A DNA stretch of 64,000 bases. Origin: Fibrobacter sp. GTDB taxonomy: Bacteria > Fibrobacterota > Fibrobacteria > Fibrobacterales > Fibrobacteraceae. The stretch is from NCBI GenBank assembly GCA_017642335.1, contig JAGCPF010000035.1:310001-374000 (forward strand), written 5' to 3'. Within the stretch, counting starts at the first letter, position 1, and the number at the start of each line of letters is the position of its first letter. A model generated the notes under the pieces. It ran no database searches, had not been told where the DNA came from, and saw only the letters and a program-made list of their open reading frames with translations. This document shows, piece by piece, positions 1 to 7,854 of the stretch. The translations under genes and the position numbers were made by a program.

Positions 1-393
1 TACGGCATGGCGAAGAAATCCATCACGATTATCGATGACTATATCGGCGTGAAAACTCTCGACCTGTTGCGCCAAATCGCGAAAGGAGTCTCCGTGACAA
101 TCTATAGTGACAATCGCAGTTTTGAAACCCTGACGGACCAGATGCAGAAAGATTTTCTTGCGGTGCGTCCTGATGTCAAATTCGTCATGAACAAGACAAA
201 AGACAAATTCCACGACCGCTACATCTTTCTGGATTACGGACTGAAAAGCGAAAAGCTTTTCCACTGCGGAGCATCCAGCAAAGACGCCGGCAACAAAATT
301 ACCACCATCATGCAGATAGAATACACGCAGGCGTATCGTAGCATTATGGCGTTGTTGGAGAAAAAGTGCAAAATATGCAAAAATAATCTCTAA
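1..393 (+). CDS. C-terminal part of an ORF6N/PLD-like domain protein (5' end outside window)
   Basis: The reading frame is open from base 1, so the ATG at 7 is probably internal and the gene begins before the window. The visible 130 residues resemble the C-terminal half of ORF6N-type (phage antirepressor-like) proteins: an IDDYIGVKTLDLL segment, then HDRYIFLDYG and FHCGASSKDAGNK. That arrangement is a degenerate phospholipase-D-like half site in which HxK is reduced to HDR, so nuclease activity is doubtful. The last 11 codons (KKCKICKNNL) recur almost exactly in the spacer before the next gene. The family assignment is from memory of the pattern; the function is inferred only. Confidence 0.6.
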   Translation, partial: YGMAKKSITIIDDYIGVKTLDLLRQIAKGVSVTIYSDNRSFETLTDQMQKDFLAVRPDVKFVMNKTKDKFHDRYIFLDYGLKSEKLFHCGASSKDAGNKITTIMQIEYTQAYRSIMALLEKKCKICKNNL

Positions 394-466
394 CATCGTC
401 CGTTTAGGCCGTATTTTTTATATATTAGGAATGAAAAAATACAAAATATGCAAAAATAATTTCTAA
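360..466 (+). repeat. Imperfect 34-bp direct repeat, period 73 bp
   Basis: Bases 360-393 and 433-466 are near-identical 34-mers with about three mismatches, both ending in a stop codon. The first copy is the 3' end of the ORF6N-type gene. The second copy sits in the spacer and, read from the ATG at 431, gives a complete mini-ORF MKKYKICKNNF (431-466), 11 bp before the next gene. An AT-rich TTTTTTATATATTA stretch at about 414-427 could hold the promoter of the downstream ATPase gene. Confidence 0.75.
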
Positions 467-477
467 AAGAGGACGAA

Positions 478-1776
478 ATGTACAAAAGGCAGGCCTATCT
501 GGACAAATTGGTCCATTCCATCGGGAATGGCTTTATCAAGGTGGTTACCGGAATCCGTCGTTCCGGCAAGTCCTTTTTGTTGAACACCCTCTTTTACGAC
601 TACCTGAAATACAATGTAACGGATGACGAGCATATAATCCGGTTCGCTTTCGATTCTGCCGAGGACCTTGAACGAATCGGCGAAAATCCGATTGAACTAC
701 AGTTGAAGAAAAGGCAGGTGGATCCGACAAAGTTTATGGACTATCTGAAAACGTGCATCAAGGATGGTGAGCGGTATTTTTTGTTGCTGGACGAAATTCA
801 GGAACTGGGCGCGTTTGAGTCTGTCTTGAATTCATATCTTCGGAAACCAGAATTTGAAATTTTTGTAACGGGAAGTAACGCGAAGTTCCTGTCGAAGGAT
901 TTGATTACGGAGTTTGCGGGCAGGAGTGACCAGATTCATTTGTTGCCGCTTTCTTTCAGCGAGTTCATGGAAAATTTTTCTGGGGACAAGTACCAGGGCT
1001 TTGCGGAGTATCTGCTTTACGGAGGTTTGCCGCTAGTGGCGCAGGAACGCGATGCCGAAAAGAAACGCCGCATTTTGTCGAGTCTTTTTGACGAAGTCTA
1101 TATTCGCGACGTCGTCAAGCGGAATAAAATCAGGAACGAAAACGATTTAAGGGACTTGATTGATGTCTTGTCTTCGTCGGTGGGTTCGCTATCGAGCGCA
1201 GAAAAGATAACGAACACCTTCCATAGTGAAAAGAAGTCTAAGATAACCCGCAATACCGTAGCGAAATTTATCGATTATCTGGAAGATGCTTTCCTGATAA
1301 GTTCGGCTTCGCGCTATGACATCAAGGGCAAACGGTATATCGGAGCTCCGAAGAAGTTCTACTTTGCGGATTTGGGTCTGCGAAATGCGCGACTCAATTT
1401 TAGACAGTTTGAGGAAACGCACCTGATGGAAAACGCCATATACAATGAACTGCTATATCGCGGTTTTAACGTGGATGTCGGTGTGGTGGAGCTTTCGCAA
1501 AAGAATGAGAGCGGGTCTGTTTCCCGAAAGAGCCTTGAAATAGATTTTGTCTGTAATCTAGGGTCGCAGCGTTACTACATTCAGTCGGCATTTTCAATGC
1601 CGGATAATGAAAAAAGGGCCCAGGAAATTAGGCCCTTCAAGACGGTTCGGGATTCGTTCAAGAAAATTGTCGTCACAAAGGATTTCGTGCCGGCCTTCTA
1701 TGACGAAAATGGAATTTTAACCATGAACGTCATTGATTTCTTGATGGAACCGAATAGTTTGATTTCCTTGGGGTGA
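478..1776 (+). CDS. AAA-type ATPase, DUF4143 family
   Basis: A 432-residue cytoplasmic ATPase of the common AAA_14/DUF4143 group. A Walker A motif, GIRRSGKS, lies at residues 25-32, and Walker B, FLLLDEIQE, at about 99-107. A sensor-like VTGSNAKFL follows near residue 130. The C-terminal half (about 200-400) has the DUF4143 pattern, including a YIRDVVKR segment and a late EIDFVC stretch resembling a PD-(D/E)XK core. The start is supported by AGAGGACGAA just upstream. These proteins are widespread in mobile and accessory regions. Their physiological role is unclear and nothing nearby specifies it. Confidence 0.85.
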   Translation: MYKRQAYLDKLVHSIGNGFIKVVTGIRRSGKSFLLNTLFYDYLKYNVTDDEHIIRFAFDSAEDLERIGENPIELQLKKRQVDPTKFMDYLKTCIKDGERYFLLLDEIQELGAFESVLNSYLRKPEFEIFVTGSNAKFLSKDLITEFAGRSDQIHLLPLSFSEFMENFSGDKYQGFAEYLLYGGLPLVAQERDAEKKRRILSSLFDEVYIRDVVKRNKIRNENDLRDLIDVLSSSVGSLSSAEKITNTFHSEKKSKITRNTVAKFIDYLEDAFLISSASRYDIKGKRYIGAPKKFYFADLGLRNARLNFRQFEETHLMENAIYNELLYRGFNVDVGVVELSQKNESGSVSRKSLEIDFVCNLGSQRYYIQSAFSMPDNEKRAQEIRPFKTVRDSFKKIVVTKDFVPAFYDENGILTMNVIDFLMEPNSLISLG

Positions 1777-1887
1777 CGCAACCATGCTTGCATGGCTGTG
1801 GCCGGGCCGCAGGGGTTTCTGTAACGTCCTGAGCTTGAAATGTTTCAACGGTTAGGCAAATACATCTGATTCAAAAATTTTCCAAGT

Positions 1888-2010
1888 CTATTTACAAATT
1901 GCTGGGTTGTTATTCGGGTTCTTGAGCGTCGGTTTCACGTAGATTTCCTTGTCGTAGCCCGCAATCGGGTGGATTGTATTCGGGTCGGGAATGTTTTGCG
2001 GTGTAGGCAT
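1888..2010 (-). pseudogene. Remnant of a Vat/CatB-like hexapeptide acetyltransferase
   Basis: Read on the minus strand from the ATG at 2010, a 40-codon frame gives IHPIAGYDKEIYVKPTLKNP and then stops at 1888. This resembles the N-terminus of xenobiotic O-acetyltransferases of the Vat/CatB group (pattern hPI.G......IKP.l.NPNI), which normally run to about 210 residues and contain hexapeptide repeats. None of the rest of the gene is present. The 1777-2163 spacer otherwise holds a small CCATGC/GCATGG hairpin (1783-1796) and the GH5 promoter. The identification rests on a short match and is tentative. Confidence 0.4.
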
Positions 2011-2050
2011 GTCCCCAAATTACATTTTTTTCGTAAAGGAATGCCCATTT

Positions 2051-2116
2051 CGGACATTTTGTCAATGGGAAATGGGCTTGGCTGGGTCTCGTGAACTGTA
2101 AATCCGTATATATTTC
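2051..2116 (+). promoter_or_regulatory. Putative activator site and promoter of the GH5 cellulase
   Basis: GACATTTTGTCAATGGG begins at 2053 and the -7-like box TATATTTC begins at 2109, exactly 56 bp later. The same arrangement precedes nine other genes in this window. The site contains the inverted repeat GACA-n3-TGTC and sits in the loop of a hairpin with arms GCCCATTTC (2043-2051) and GAAATGGGC (2069-2077). The ATG is 55 bp after the box, preceded by AAAGGGATGTT. Confidence 0.65.
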
Positions 2117-2163
2117 AGTTGTTGTTTGAAATGGGGGTGCCTTAGGCATCCTAAAGGGATGTT

Positions 2164-3657
2164 ATGTTTGAATGCAAACTTTGGACTGCGGCGGTGGCCG
2201 CTTCCTTTTCCGTGGCGTCGCTAGCTGCGCTTGCGAATGCCGAAACGCTCCCGACTGCGGGAGAAATCTTTGACAAGATGGGCTTCGGGATAAACATCGG
2301 CAACACGATGGAAGTCCCGGGCAATCCGACGGGCTGGGGAAACAAGTTTCCGACCGAGGCCTACATCGATTCGGTGAAGGCAACGGGTTTCAGCACCATC
2401 CGCATTCCGTGCGCTTGGGATAGCCACGCAAAGGACGGCGTGATTAACGAAAGCTGGATGGACTCGGTGAAAACGGTCGTGGACATGTGCATGCGCGCGG
2501 GTCTCGTGACCATCTTGAACATTCACTGGGATGGCGGCTGGCTCGAATCCAACCTGAGCGACGACAAGAAAGACGAGGTGAACGCGAAGCAGAAATCCTA
2601 CTGGACGCAGATTGCGAATAAGTTTAAGGACTACAACGAGAACCTGCTCTTTGCGAGCGCGAACGAACCCGCGACTACCGACGACAACTACAAGCACGAA
2701 ACTGAAATCCTGATGACGTACCACCAGACGTTCGTGGATGCGGTGCGCGCGACGGGCGGGAACAATGCGAGCCGCACGCTCGTAATCCAAGGGCCTTCCA
2801 CGAGCGTGGACCGCACCTGCGAAGTAATGCCGGTTGACAAACTCCCGAAGGACGTGATTGAAAACCGCCTGATGGTGGAAGTGCATTACTACGATCCGTA
2901 CACCTACACGCTCATGAACGACGTGGCGGATTGGGGTGCGCAAGTATATCCGCAATATTATTGGGGCACGACCGACCTCGCGACGGGTGATGACATCATC
3001 CACAACTGCGGCTACAATGCCTGGGCGGGCGCGATGGGCGACCCGTGTACCGGAGAGCGCATGGATGACCAGTTTGGGAAAATGAAGACGAACTTCGTGG
3101 ACAAGGGCGTGCCCGTAATTATTGGGGAGTTCGGTGCGAACAACCGCGTGGGCGTAATTTCTGGAGAAGATTTTGAACGCCATACCCGCGGACGCCATGC
3201 CTACTACGATTACCTGATGAAGTCGGCGAAGAAAAACAAGGTGGTGCCCATCGCTTGGGACACCGGGCACGAGGGCGAGAACAACATGACGATTATTCGC
3301 AGGCAATCGGAACCGGACGGCTCCGTGTTCGACATGGATATCCTGAAAATTATGCGCAGCGCCTACGGGCTCGGCGACTACGTGAACAACGGCATCACGC
3401 ATGTGGAAGGTTTTGATGGCTCGAGCGGTACGACAAGAATTGCTGCCGGCGCACGTCTTGGTTCGGACCTGGTGCAAGTGGCTTCCGGAATTATCCGCGT
3501 GGGTAACCGTCTCGAATCCGCGGGCGAAATCAGGCTGTTCAACGTGAACGGAACGCTTGTCCGCAAGGCGGTAGGCAGCATGTCGCTCGAAAAACTTCCG
3601 CTTGGAATCTACTTCGCCAAGGGCGTCGGCGCCCCGGCGAGAGTTGAAATCCACTAA
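2164..3657 (+). CDS. Secreted GH5 endoglucanase with C-terminal sorting/attachment domain
   Basis: A 497-residue secreted glycoside hydrolase family 5 enzyme, most likely a beta-1,4-endoglucanase. A signal peptide occupies residues 1-26 with cleavage after ANA. The catalytic barrel starts with GINIGNTME (42-50). The acid/base is E168 in ANEP and the nucleophile is E322 in IIGEFG. RIPCAW and HYYDPY are further GH5 landmarks. Residues of about 430-497 form a short beta domain ([12 protein letters not shown], then [10 protein letters not shown]) like the terminal domain of the other secreted enzymes here. There is no CBM. The start follows AAAGGGATGTT. A standard cellulase role is well supported; the exact substrate is not. 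Confidence 0.92.
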   Translation: MFECKLWTAAVAASFSVASLAALANAETLPTAGEIFDKMGFGINIGNTMEVPGNPTGWGNKFPTEAYIDSVKATGFSTIRIPCAWDSHAKDGVINESWMDSVKTVVDMCMRAGLVTILNIHWDGGWLESNLSDDKKDEVNAKQKSYWTQIANKFKDYNENLLFASANEPATTDDNYKHETEILMTYHQTFVDAVRATGGNNASRTLVIQGPSTSVDRTCEVMPVDKLPKDVIENRLMVEVHYYDPYTYTLMNDVADWGAQVYPQYYWGTTDLATGDDIIHNCGYNAWAGAMGDPCTGERMDDQFGKMKTNFVDKGVPVIIGEFGANNRVGVISGEDFERHTRGRHAYYDYLMKSAKKNKVVPIAWDTGHEGENNMTIIRRQSEPDGSVFDMDILKIMRSAYGLGDYVNNGITHVEGFDGSSGTTRIAAGARLGSDLVQVASGIIRVGNRLESAGEIRLFNVNGTLVRKAVGSMSLEKLPLGIYFAKGVGAPARVEIH

Positions 3658-3663
3658 TTTTTC

Positions 3664-3671
3664 TATCTTTG
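3664..3671 (+). promoter_or_regulatory. TATCTTTG promoter box of folE
   Basis: TATCTTTG matches the Bacteroidota -7 consensus TAnnTTTG exactly. It ends only 5 bp before the ATG at 3677, so transcription would begin at or next to the start codon and the mRNA would be leaderless. No Shine-Dalgarno sequence is visible. Confidence 0.55.
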
Positions 3672-3676
3672 TGCCT

Positions 3677-4246
3677 ATGATGGATTTCAAGAAGATGGAA
3701 GACGGCTTCCGGATGATTCTGGAAGGCATGGGCGAGAATCCGGACCGCGAAGGTCTGCTCGATACGCCGAAGCGTGTTGCCAAGATGTACGCCGAACTCA
3801 TGACGGGGCTTTCGGGCGAGACCCGCGCCGAGGATATCCTCAAGACGCGATTCCACGAGAAGTACGACGAAATGATCATCGTGCCGGATATCGAGTTTGC
3901 GAGCATGTGCGAACACCATTTTCTTCCGTTCACGGGCAAGGCCCACGTGGCCTACATTCCCGGCGACTGCGTGGTGGGACTTTCAAAGATTCCGCGCGTG
4001 GTGGAATTCTACGCCCGCTTCCCGCAAATCCAGGAACGCATGACGCGCCAGATTGCGGAACTCATCCAGAAGGAACTGAACCCGAAGGGCGTGGCCGTGG
4101 TGCTCGAGGCGTCCCACATGTGCATGACCATGCGCGGCGTGAAAAAGCCCGGCGCGACGATGGTGACGACGCAGCTTCTGGGCCGCTTCAAGACCGACGA
4201 GAAGACCCGAGCCGAGTTCATGTCGCGCATCTACGCGCCCAGGTAA
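3677..4246 (+). CDS. folE: GTP cyclohydrolase I (FolE)
   Basis: A 189-residue cytoplasmic enzyme that converts GTP to 7,8-dihydroneopterin triphosphate, the first step of folate (and often queuosine) synthesis. The family signature is clear: [16 protein letters not shown] near the N-terminus, the zinc ligands in [19 protein letters not shown], and the second cysteine in [10 protein letters not shown]. Length is typical. The frame is open further upstream, but MMDFKK at 3677 is the sensible start because it directly follows a TATCTTTG promoter box. The ATG at 3680 is an alternative. The queH gene at 8.6-9.3 kb acts in the queuosine pathway that also begins with this reaction. Confidence 0.95.
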   Translation: MMDFKKMEDGFRMILEGMGENPDREGLLDTPKRVAKMYAELMTGLSGETRAEDILKTRFHEKYDEMIIVPDIEFASMCEHHFLPFTGKAHVAYIPGDCVVGLSKIPRVVEFYARFPQIQERMTRQIAELIQKELNPKGVAVVLEASHMCMTMRGVKKPGATMVTTQLLGRFKTDEKTRAEFMSRIYAPR

Positions 4247-4272
4247 ATTTTCCCCTCTGTGAGAGAATCGTT

Positions 4273-4665
4273 CTAATCCTCCATGTAAACGTCGATGGAG
4301 AGCTCCGGATAGGCGTGTGCCTCGCTTTTGTCGTGTACGGTGGCGTACAGGGCTTTGCCCGCGTCCATGAGCCGGGCGAGGACCAGGTTGTTCCTCCGCG
4401 GGACATAGCCGATTTTTTGACCATCGGCGTCCTTCACGAGAATGGCGAACTTGTCGTAGCGGTTTTCGGGCTCACGTACGAGCGTAAGCTTGTTCCCCTT
4501 GTCGAGGGGATTGAGCAATTGCGTTATGCCATTTACGAATTGTAGCCCCATGACGGGAACCCACAGCAAAAGAATGGGTTTCGAGAATGGTTTGGGGATG
4601 GACAGCCCACCATTGTGGATCAAGGTCAGCATTCCCGACGCGGTTGTTGTAATGGCGTTACTCAT
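4273..4665 (-). CDS. HIRAN-domain protein
   Basis: A 130-residue protein with a HIRAN domain in its C-terminal two thirds: LVREPENRYDKFAILV, then GQKIGYVPRRNN and LARLMDAGK. HIRAN domains bind DNA ends or single-stranded 3' ends, or occur alone in small bacterial proteins of unknown role. The N-terminal 50 residues include a hydrophobic stretch, ILLLWVPVMGLQFV. The start overlaps the stop of the upstream coiled-coil gene by 8 bp, with AAAGGAGG inside that gene, so the two are translationally coupled. Confidence 0.8.
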   Translation of the reverse strand: MSNAITTTASGMLTLIHNGGLSIPKPFSKPILLLWVPVMGLQFVNGITQLLNPLDKGNKLTLVREPENRYDKFAILVKDADGQKIGYVPRRNNLVLARLMDAGKALYATVHDKSEAHAYPELSIDVYMED

Positions 4666-5470
4666 GTTGCCTCCTTTGCTGCTGATTCAAACGGTTTTGG
4701 TATTCCTGGATGAGCGTTTCGTAGTTCGCGATGTTTGTCTTTAGTTCTTCCGTTTTTTCGTGGATGAACTCAGGGGATTCGAGCAGCTTTTCGCAGTCAA
4801 ATGGGAATGACGAATGGATTTTCTGAAGTTTTTGGGCGAGTGAGGAAAGGGTGTTGAACAGGTTTTGCCGTTTGGTTTCGAGGTCCTCAAGTGTACCGCT
4901 GGGGGCCTTTTTCTGGAATTTCCCCTGGAGCTCGAGTATGGCGGCGATGGCGTCAAGCGTCGAGATGTCCCCTTCAGAAAAGGCTTCCATTGCCTGCTGC
5001 AGGCTGGCTCTGTCCGCTTCGGTGGCGGCGGGGTTCAGGTCGGGATGGAGCGCCCTCACGATTTTCTGGTAGAGCTGCTTGGTCTCGGCGAAATGTTCCT
5101 TGCTTGCGGTGACGAATACGCTTGACGCGGACGACTCCAGTTCCTCGGCGTGCTTGTCCAGTTCCGCCTGGTATTCGGCGGCTTCCGCCTCTATAATGGC
5201 GTCGATGGCTGCATAGTCGGGAATGCTTGCCCTGTTGAGCGCCGCCTGGATGAGTTCCAGTTCGCGCTTGAGCAGCCGTGCCTGATAATACTTTTGCACC
5301 AGGGTATGTTCCAAGACGCCGAAGTATTTGTTGTATTCGGCCTTGAGCATTTGGGCCTCGACGTTTTCTGCATGGTCGATTTGGGTGCGGACGGTAACGA
5401 GCTCGCCTTTCAACGTCTCGATCTCTTGCAGTAACGCCGCGTAGCGCGGATGTAGGATTAAATCGTTCAT
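4658..5470 (-). CDS. Coiled-coil protein with a central J-domain-like segment
   Basis: A 270-residue protein, largely charged alpha-helix. Residues of about 128-150 contain YQKIVRALHPDLNP, with the HPD tripeptide at 142-144 that defines J-domains, flanked by long coiled coils (about 10-110 and 185-265). No G/F-rich or zinc-finger region exists, so this is not DnaJ itself; it may recruit DnaK to a specific partner. It is the first gene of a two-gene minus-strand operon with the HIRAN protein. A TATCTTTA box at 5476-5483 ends 5 bp before the ATG, suggesting a leaderless message. Confidence 0.75.
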   Translation of the reverse strand: MNDLILHPRYAALLQEIETLKGELVTVRTQIDHAENVEAQMLKAEYNKYFGVLEHTLVQKYYQARLLKRELELIQAALNRASIPDYAAIDAIIEAEAAEYQAELDKHAEELESSASSVFVTASKEHFAETKQLYQKIVRALHPDLNPAATEADRASLQQAMEAFSEGDISTLDAIAAILELQGKFQKKAPSGTLEDLETKRQNLFNTLSSLAQKLQKIHSSFPFDCEKLLESPEFIHEKTEELKTNIANYETLIQEYQNRLNQQQRRQHE

Positions 5471-5475
5471 GGTTA

Positions 5476-5483
5476 TAAAGATA
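5476..5483 (-). promoter_or_regulatory. TATCTTTA promoter box of the J-domain/HIRAN operon
   Basis: On the minus strand TATCTTTA is followed by five bases and then the ATG at 5470. The geometry is the same as at folE, again implying that the start codon lies at the transcription start. No ribosome-binding site is visible. Confidence 0.5.
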
Positions 5484-5676
5484 CTTTCAATTTAGTGACG
5501 AAAAATGTCATTTTTTATAGAAGGAGGGCGGGGGCTTTTGGGGGCGGTCCGGTTTTCCTTTCTGCTTTGTCGCGGGCCTGATGACGGGGATAGCCCCCTT
5601 TTCTGGAATTTTGGACCATCCTCGTTAGCGGGATCCTTCTTTTTTTGTATTTTTTTTTCGAGAAATTGGGGGTTTT

Positions 5677-6312
5677 ATGAAGTTGAAATTATTGCCGATT
5701 TTGGCATTAATGTTGCCTTTGGTTGCGTTGGCCGCGGAAGTGGGCGATGTCGTGAAGTTTGATGCTCCGCCGCAGAAGGTTGGCCGCGATGTCATGCAGG
5801 CTTTTGCAAATCGCAAGTCCGGCACGAGTTTTAGCGGTCGTCCGGTTCCGGAAAAAGATCTCGGGAATGTCCTCTGGGCTGCTAACGGGATTAACCGTCC
5901 CAAGACGGGAATGCGCACGGCTCCGTCCGCACTCAACAAACAAGATATCGATCTTTACGTCTTTGACCAGAAAAGCGTGTTCAAGTACAATCCCAAGGAT
6001 CATTCGATGAGCGTCGTCGTGAAGGGCGACCATCGCTCGCTGTTTACCGAACGCATGAAGACCCCGGTCATCATCTTGTTGGTGAGTGACATTTCCAAGT
6101 TCAGTGATGGAATGGGCACGGAAGATGACCACCGTCGCATGGGCGCCTTCGATGCAGGTATTGTATCCCAGAACATCTCGCTGTATTGTTCCGCCCTGGG
6201 TATTGCGACGCGTGTCCGCGCCAGCATGGATGGTCCCGGCATCCAGAAACTGCTGGGCCTGAGCGAGAAACAGATTCCGATGCTGAACCACGCCATCGGG
6301 TATAACAAGTAA
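5677..6312 (+). CDS. SagB-type nitroreductase-family protein with signal peptide
   Basis: A 211-residue nitroreductase-fold flavoprotein. The signature runs NRKSGTSFSGRPVP (about 46-59), then LWAANGINRP and RTAPSALNKQDIDLYV, the SagB/ThcOx subgroup pattern in which FMN-binding residues lie near the RTAPS segment. Residues 1-19 form a signal peptide ending ALA, so it acts outside the cytoplasm, which is unusual for a flavin reductase. No peptide-precursor or TOMM genes are adjacent, so a thiazole/oxazole dehydrogenase role is not suggested. A TATTTTTT box at about 5648 is the likely promoter; the start follows a GGGGG stretch. Confidence 0.8.
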   Translation: MKLKLLPILALMLPLVALAAEVGDVVKFDAPPQKVGRDVMQAFANRKSGTSFSGRPVPEKDLGNVLWAANGINRPKTGMRTAPSALNKQDIDLYVFDQKSVFKYNPKDHSMSVVVKGDHRSLFTERMKTPVIILLVSDISKFSDGMGTEDDHRRMGAFDAGIVSQNISLYCSALGIATRVRASMDGPGIQKLLGLSEKQIPMLNHAIGYNK

Positions 6313-6333
6313 TTTCTTTATTCTTGAAAACGA

Positions 6334-6385
6334 GGACAGGAGTTTTATCCTGTCCCGTTCCATATGAAACGGGGTGTTTCATATG
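6334..6385 (+). promoter_or_regulatory. Overlapping hairpins after the SagB-like gene
   Basis: Three stems can be drawn. A is GGACAGGA (6334-6341) with TCCTGTCC (6348-6355), probably the transcript end of the upstream gene. B is CCCGTT (6354-6359) with AACGGG (6368-6373). C is CATATGAAAC (6361-6370) with GTTTCATATG (6376-6385). B and C share bases and exclude each other. No long T-run follows. The element lies about 100 bp before the first TIGR02147 gene, whose likely start-proximal box is TAAATTA at 6464. Confidence 0.4.
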
Positions 6386-6486
6386 GATTCAAAATTATTG
6401 GATTTTTAGCTAAAAAAGTTTAATTTTAAGCAAAAATTAGCACCATTTGTTTCATAGAATAGATAAATTATGGGAAAGGGCTGACG

Positions 6487-7317
6487 ATGAATTCAATTAC
6501 CGACTATCAAGATTACCGGCAGTATATGCGGGAATTCTACGAGGAACGTAAGAGGGTTTCCGATTTCTCGTGGCGCGAGTTTACGAAACTTGCGGGTTTT
6601 TCGTCGTCCGGTTACTTGAAACTTGTCTGTGATGGCAAAACTCGTTTGAGCCGCGTTGGGGCGATGAGGGTGGCGGGCGCCATGAACCTTGCCGGTTATC
6701 AGGCAGAGTATTTCAGCTTGATGGTGGATTTGTGCGAGGCGCCGAACGATGTGGTGCGTCTTCAGGTTTTCGAGCGGATGTGCGCCTTGGCGAAGAAGAA
6801 CAAGGTGCATGTCGTGGGCGCGGAGTCTGTCGAGTATTTCGGATCGTGGGTGAACCCGCTGGTGCGTGAACTGGCGCCGATTATGCCGGGGGCGAAACCT
6901 TCCGAGATTGCCAAAAGGTGCTTGCCCGAGGCTACGGTAGGCGAGGTGCGCAATGCACTGGAACTGATGCTTAAGCTTGGACTCCTTGAAAAGGATGGTG
7001 TCGGGAACTATAGGCAGGTGAACCGCTGGCTTTCTAACGGGGGCGCCCCGATTTCCTTGTCGCTGCAGTCGATGCAGAAACAGCTTGCGCTCCTGGCGGC
7101 CGATGCCCTCGATTCCATCCCGAAAGAGGACCGCAACATTTCGGGGCTCACGTTCGGCGCTGATGAAAAGGCATACGAACGCATTGTCGACGAGGCCAAC
7201 AAATTTCGCCGCACGGTCATGGATATTGTTTCGAATGTTAAAAAGTACGATAGGGTTTACCGATTGAACCTGCAGTTGTTTCCGTTGAGTCGGAAAGGAG
7301 ATTCTGAAAATGAATAA
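6487..7317 (+). CDS. TIGR02147 family protein (first copy)
   Basis: A 276-residue member of TIGR02147, a paralogous family described from Fibrobacter succinogenes. The N-terminus reads ITDYQDYRQYMREFYEER, followed by a helix-turn-helix-like WREFTKLAGFSSSGYLKLV. The middle holds FGSWVNPLVRELAPIMPG, and the C-terminus holds the shared EDRNISGLTF and YRLNLQLFPL motifs. No signal peptide is present. The HTH-like N-terminus makes a DNA-binding regulator plausible, but the family has no proven function. The gene overlaps the next one, a lipoprotein, by 8 bp; all three TIGR02147 genes in the window are followed immediately by a lipoprotein gene. Confidence 0.85.
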   Translation: MNSITDYQDYRQYMREFYEERKRVSDFSWREFTKLAGFSSSGYLKLVCDGKTRLSRVGAMRVAGAMNLAGYQAEYFSLMVDLCEAPNDVVRLQVFERMCALAKKNKVHVVGAESVEYFGSWVNPLVRELAPIMPGAKPSEIAKRCLPEATVGEVRNALELMLKLGLLEKDGVGNYRQVNRWLSNGGAPISLSLQSMQKQLALLAADALDSIPKEDRNISGLTFGADEKAYERIVDEANKFRRTVMDIVSNVKKYDRVYRLNLQLFPLSRKGDSENE

Positions 7318-7840
7318 GGGCATTGTCCAGGAACTGTTCTTGTTTGTCTGCATCCTTGCCTTTTCCGGGTGTATCGGTTTTACCGAGGACTGGGGTTTAT
7401 CTTGTGGGGATAGTAGCGATGCTCCGGAGGTACCGTTTGATGCCACGCCCTTTGATCTCGCGTGCATAGCGCAGAGCGGGCCGATGGAGGTGAACTATAC
7501 GGACCGTTCTCTTGTCTTGAATTTCGGTACGCCTGGCGAGTGCATCCCGGACGGCGGAACGGAAAAATGGGGCCCGAACTTCCGCTTTGCGTATAATCTT
7601 CATGCGACGTATGAATTTAGGAGCGTCGACACCTTGGCGCTGTCGTTCTACAGCGAGTCTGACAGCGCGAACGTCACGATATTGTTGGTTGATGGGGCCC
7701 CAGGAGTTTTGAGCAGTATATGGCGCTTCACGTCGTGTGCCTACATTGGCGGCAAGCTAGACTGCTTCGATGATGGAAAGGTGCGGTTCGTGCTGTTCGG
7801 CGGGGAATGGGTGGAATATCGCGTAGGAACATCGAAATAA
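7310..7840 (+). CDS. Lipoprotein of unknown function
   Basis: A 176-residue protein with a lipoprotein signal (LFVCILAFSGC, lipidated Cys near residue 21). The mature part is acidic and rich in beta-type residues, with six further cysteines that could form disulfides. No known domain is recognised. It overlaps the TIGR02147 gene upstream (ATGAATAA junction) and is followed 14 bp later by an outer-membrane protein gene. It is therefore probably a surface or periplasmic partner co-expressed with both. Confidence 0.7.
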   Translation: MNKGIVQELFLFVCILAFSGCIGFTEDWGLSCGDSSDAPEVPFDATPFDLACIAQSGPMEVNYTDRSLVLNFGTPGECIPDGGTEKWGPNFRFAYNLHATYEFRSVDTLALSFYSESDSANVTILLVDGAPGVLSSIWRFTSCAYIGGKLDCFDDGKVRFVLFGGEWVEYRVGTSK

Positions 7841-7854
7841 AAAAGGGAATACAA

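Noticed and set aside
2221..3939. 572-codon minus-strand frame
   Set aside because: It spans the GH5 gene and the start of folE in antisense, and no family pattern is present.
6407..6470. Phased regulatory site upstream of the first and second TIGR02147 genes (GCTAA at 6409, GTTAA at 12822, 55-56 bp before TAAATTA boxes)
   Set aside because: The spacing fits but the TGTCCAT half is absent in both, so they were not counted as members of the regulon.
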